Origin: an uncultured Bacillaceae bacterium
Lineage (GTDB): Bacteria > Bacillota > Bacilli > Bacillales > Cytobacillaceae
NCBI GenBank assembly: GCA_937995745.1
Contig: CALKIU010000162.1
Span: 1-6,977 of the forward strand
Direction: 5' to 3'
DNA: 6,977 nucleotides
In this document: in pieces, positions 5,901 to 6,977 of the stretch
How the letters are laid out: each line of letters starts with the position of its first letter
Numbering within the stretch: the stretch's first letter is position 1
The notes under the pieces: model-generated
The model's input: only the letters and a program-made list of their open reading frames with translations
What the model was told of the DNA's origin: nothing
Database searches by the model: none
Made by a program: the position numbers and the translations under genes

Positions 5901-5928
5901 TTTTTTTCCCCTTTCCCCATGACGCGCA

Positions 5929-6480
5929 TCAGCGGGAACCATACAGTTCCCAGGCCCATTTTACCGAATCGACGATTTGATCAGCCGCCGCTTCGCTGTC
6001 CAAATTGTCCAGAAGCACTCTCGAATGATGGTGGGAGTAAATCTTTTTCCGTTCCTCAAACAGCTGTTTCATTTCCTCAACGGTTTTTCCTTGCAATAAC
6101 GGCCGGCTGCCGATGATCCTGCCGAGCCTGTTTTTCCACGCGTCCCAAGATAGTTCAAGATAAAAGACGATGCAATGTTCCATGCACAGCTTGCGAATAT
6201 CCTCTTGCATGAAAGCTCCGCCGCCAAGAGAGAGAACATTCAGTTTTTTTCTGGCGTAATTTGTAATCAATTCTTTTTCCTTTTTGCGGAACACTTCTTC
6301 CCCGTGGGTCTTGAAAATTTCCGTCACCGGCATGCCGAATTCTTTTTCGATTTCTTCATCTATATCGACAAAATCCCGGTACAGCTTTTTGGCAACAAGC
6401 TTGCCTATCGTTGTTTTGCCGACGCCCATAAAACCGATTAAGGCTATGCTTTTTTCCCGTACAGGAATTTCTTTGTCCAT
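5929..6480 (-). CDS. aroK: Shikimate kinase (aroI in B. subtilis)
   Basis: The product (183 residues) phosphorylates shikimate with ATP to shikimate 3-phosphate, the fifth step of the pathway. The fold of the P-loop nucleoside-kinase family is visible. Walker A is GFMGVGKTT (16-24). The FVDIDEEIEKEFGM segment carries the DxD acidic pair (D39 and D41). The FRKKE motif includes the shikimate-binding R65. The GGG loop lies at 86-88, and the lid with RPLL at 126-129. The length is normal for the family. The ATG at 6480 is the only start before an in-frame TAG at 6514-6516. The SD GGAGAGG (6495-6501) sits 14 nt away, longer than usual, which may lower translation. It is the first gene of an operon with aroD. 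The two enzymes are not consecutive: AroE, which acts between them, is not in the window. Confidence 0.95.
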   Translation of the reverse strand: MDKEIPVREKSIALIGFMGVGKTTIGKLVAKKLYRDFVDIDEEIEKEFGMPVTEIFKTHGEEVFRKKEKELITNYARKKLNVLSLGGGAFMQEDIRKLCMEHCIVFYLELSWDAWKNRLGRIIGSRPLLQGKTVEEMKQLFEERKKIYSHHHSRVLLDNLDSEAAADQIVDSVKWAWELYGSR

Positions 6481-6530
6481 TGTTCCGTATTCTTCCTCTC
6501 CAAAGCATATATTCTATGAAATTATTTTCA

Positions 6531-6559
6531 ATTATATATCGAATCTATTTTCTTGTAAA
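6531..6559 (-). promoter_or_regulatory. SigA-type promoter of the aroK-aroD operon
   Basis: On the minus strand, TTTACA (6554-6559) is spaced 17 bp from a perfect TATAAT (6531-6536), matching the consensus at eleven of twelve positions. The predicted start near 6524 gives a leader of about 44 nt. No T-box or other leader structure fits in this short leader, so regulation, if any, would have to act at the promoter. Confidence 0.8.
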
Positions 6560-6594
6560 ACGAACAAAATAAACCCCGTTTCTCCCCGGGAATA

Positions 6595-6636
6595 AAACGA
6601 AAATCCCCATGCCTGTCTGAAGGCTTACGAGGATTT
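6595..6636 (-). terminator. Terminator downstream of the ZIP transporter gene
   Basis: AAATCC (6601-6606) pairs with GGATTT (6631-6636), and GCCT (6611-6614) pairs with AGGC (6621-6624), around a 6-nt loop. On the minus strand it is followed by TTTTCGTTTTATT. It lies about 50 nt past the stop codon and before the aroK promoter. A plus-strand CTTTATC also follows, so it may work both ways. Confidence 0.7.
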
Positions 6637-6685
6637 CTTTATCTTGAGAAAATTTTTATGCCGATCTAAAAAATCTCCAGACAGC

Positions 6686-6977
6686 TTATGCCAACAGGAT
6701 CAAACTTACTGCCATAACTCCCATCCCGGCCATGACTCCATAGATGGAAAGATGCGCTTCGTCATATTTTTTCGCCGCCGGCAGCAATTCATCAAGAGAA
6801 ATAAAGACCATGATCCCGGCAACGGCAGCGAAGATAACGCCAAAAATGACATCATTCAAAAAGGGCATGAGTATCAAAATGGCCGTTAACGCTCCGAGCG
6901 GTTCCGCAAGCCCGGACATAAAGGAATACATAAATGCCTTTTTCTTGTCCCCGGTGGCGTAATAGATAGGCACAGAA
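6686..6977 (-). CDS. ZIP-family metal transporter, ZupT-like (5' end outside window)
   Basis: Only the last 96 or so residues are present, entering from the right edge in frame and ending at a TAA at 6686-6688. The GTG at 6971-6973 is internal, not the true start. The visible text, SVPIYYATGDKKKAF then SGLAEPLGA, a hydrophobic helix, GIMVFISLDELLPAAKKY, and a final helix (YGVMAGMGVMAVSLILLA), is characteristic of the C-terminal half of ZupT/GufA-type ZIP importers, which bring Zn2+ and other divalent metals into the cytoplasm. The Glu in LAEPLGA belongs to the conserved helix next to the metal site; the His-rich HNxxE helices lie outside the window. Full-length relatives have about 250-275 residues, so roughly 60% is missing. 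The ZIP family is certain; the metal is not. Confidence 0.92.
   Translation of the reverse strand, partial: SVPIYYATGDKKKAFMYSFMSGLAEPLGALTAILILMPFLNDVIFGVIFAAVAGIMVFISLDELLPAAKKYDEAHLSIYGVMAGMGVMAVSLILLA

Noticed and set aside
6574..6590. Small CCCG/CGGG stem between the ZIP terminator and the aroK promoter
   Set aside because: Only four base pairs with an 8-nt loop; the better hairpin at 6601-6636 explains termination.
1..6977. CRISPR array, insertion sequence, phage, tRNA/rRNA or riboswitch
   Set aside because: No regularly spaced repeats, transposase, integrase, cloverleaf or conserved leader motif was seen on either strand.

Overview
The window looks like an ordinary chromosomal stretch from a Gram-positive Bacillota, most likely a Bacillaceae relative. 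The reasons are medium GC with A/T-rich spacers, purine-rich Shine-Dalgarno (SD) sites, SigA-type promoters, hairpin-plus-T-run terminators, and a MarR/MMPL pair that resembles the Bacillus subtilis ydgG-ydgH arrangement. This assignment rests on my recognition of the protein families, not on a database search. Every supported gene lies on the minus strand, so transcription runs from right to left.

From right to left: (a) 6686-6977 is the C-terminal end of a ZIP-family (ZupT-like) metal transporter that enters from outside the window, followed by a hairpin terminator near 6601-6636. (b) 5139-6480 is a two-gene shikimate-pathway unit. Shikimate kinase (aroK, called aroI in B. subtilis) comes first, then type I 3-dehydroquinate dehydratase (aroD), behind a good SigA-type promoter (TTTACA, 17 bp, TATAAT). 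The unit ends at a near-symmetric hairpin (5096-5128). (c) 4740-5089 is a spacer with no convincing gene. It holds a second hairpin/T-run, an 8-bp inverted repeat and one doubtful 49-codon ORF. (d) 3941-4663 is phosphatidylserine synthase (pssA), with an extended -10 promoter upstream and a clear terminator at 3908-3922. (e) 2380-3744 is a NorM-like MATE efflux pump. (f) 2045-2379 is a spacer with weak hairpins and the control region of the next operon. (g) 1-2044 is an operon in which a MarR-type regulator overlaps, by ATGA, an MMPL-family membrane transporter cut off by the left edge of the window.

Functionally, the window combines housekeeping metabolism (two steps of aromatic amino-acid biosynthesis and one committed step of aminophospholipid synthesis) with envelope transport (MATE, MMPL and ZIP). 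The best regulatory signal is a nested pair of inverted repeats over the predicted MarR promoter, which suggests self-repression and control of the MMPL pump. The most interesting protein-level point is that the MATE pump has Asn at the TM1 position where NorM proteins normally carry an Asp used in cation coupling, while the other two key acidic residues (E255 and D371) are kept. I found no CRISPR array, mobile element, phage gene, rRNA or tRNA, and no strong case for a new multi-gene system.
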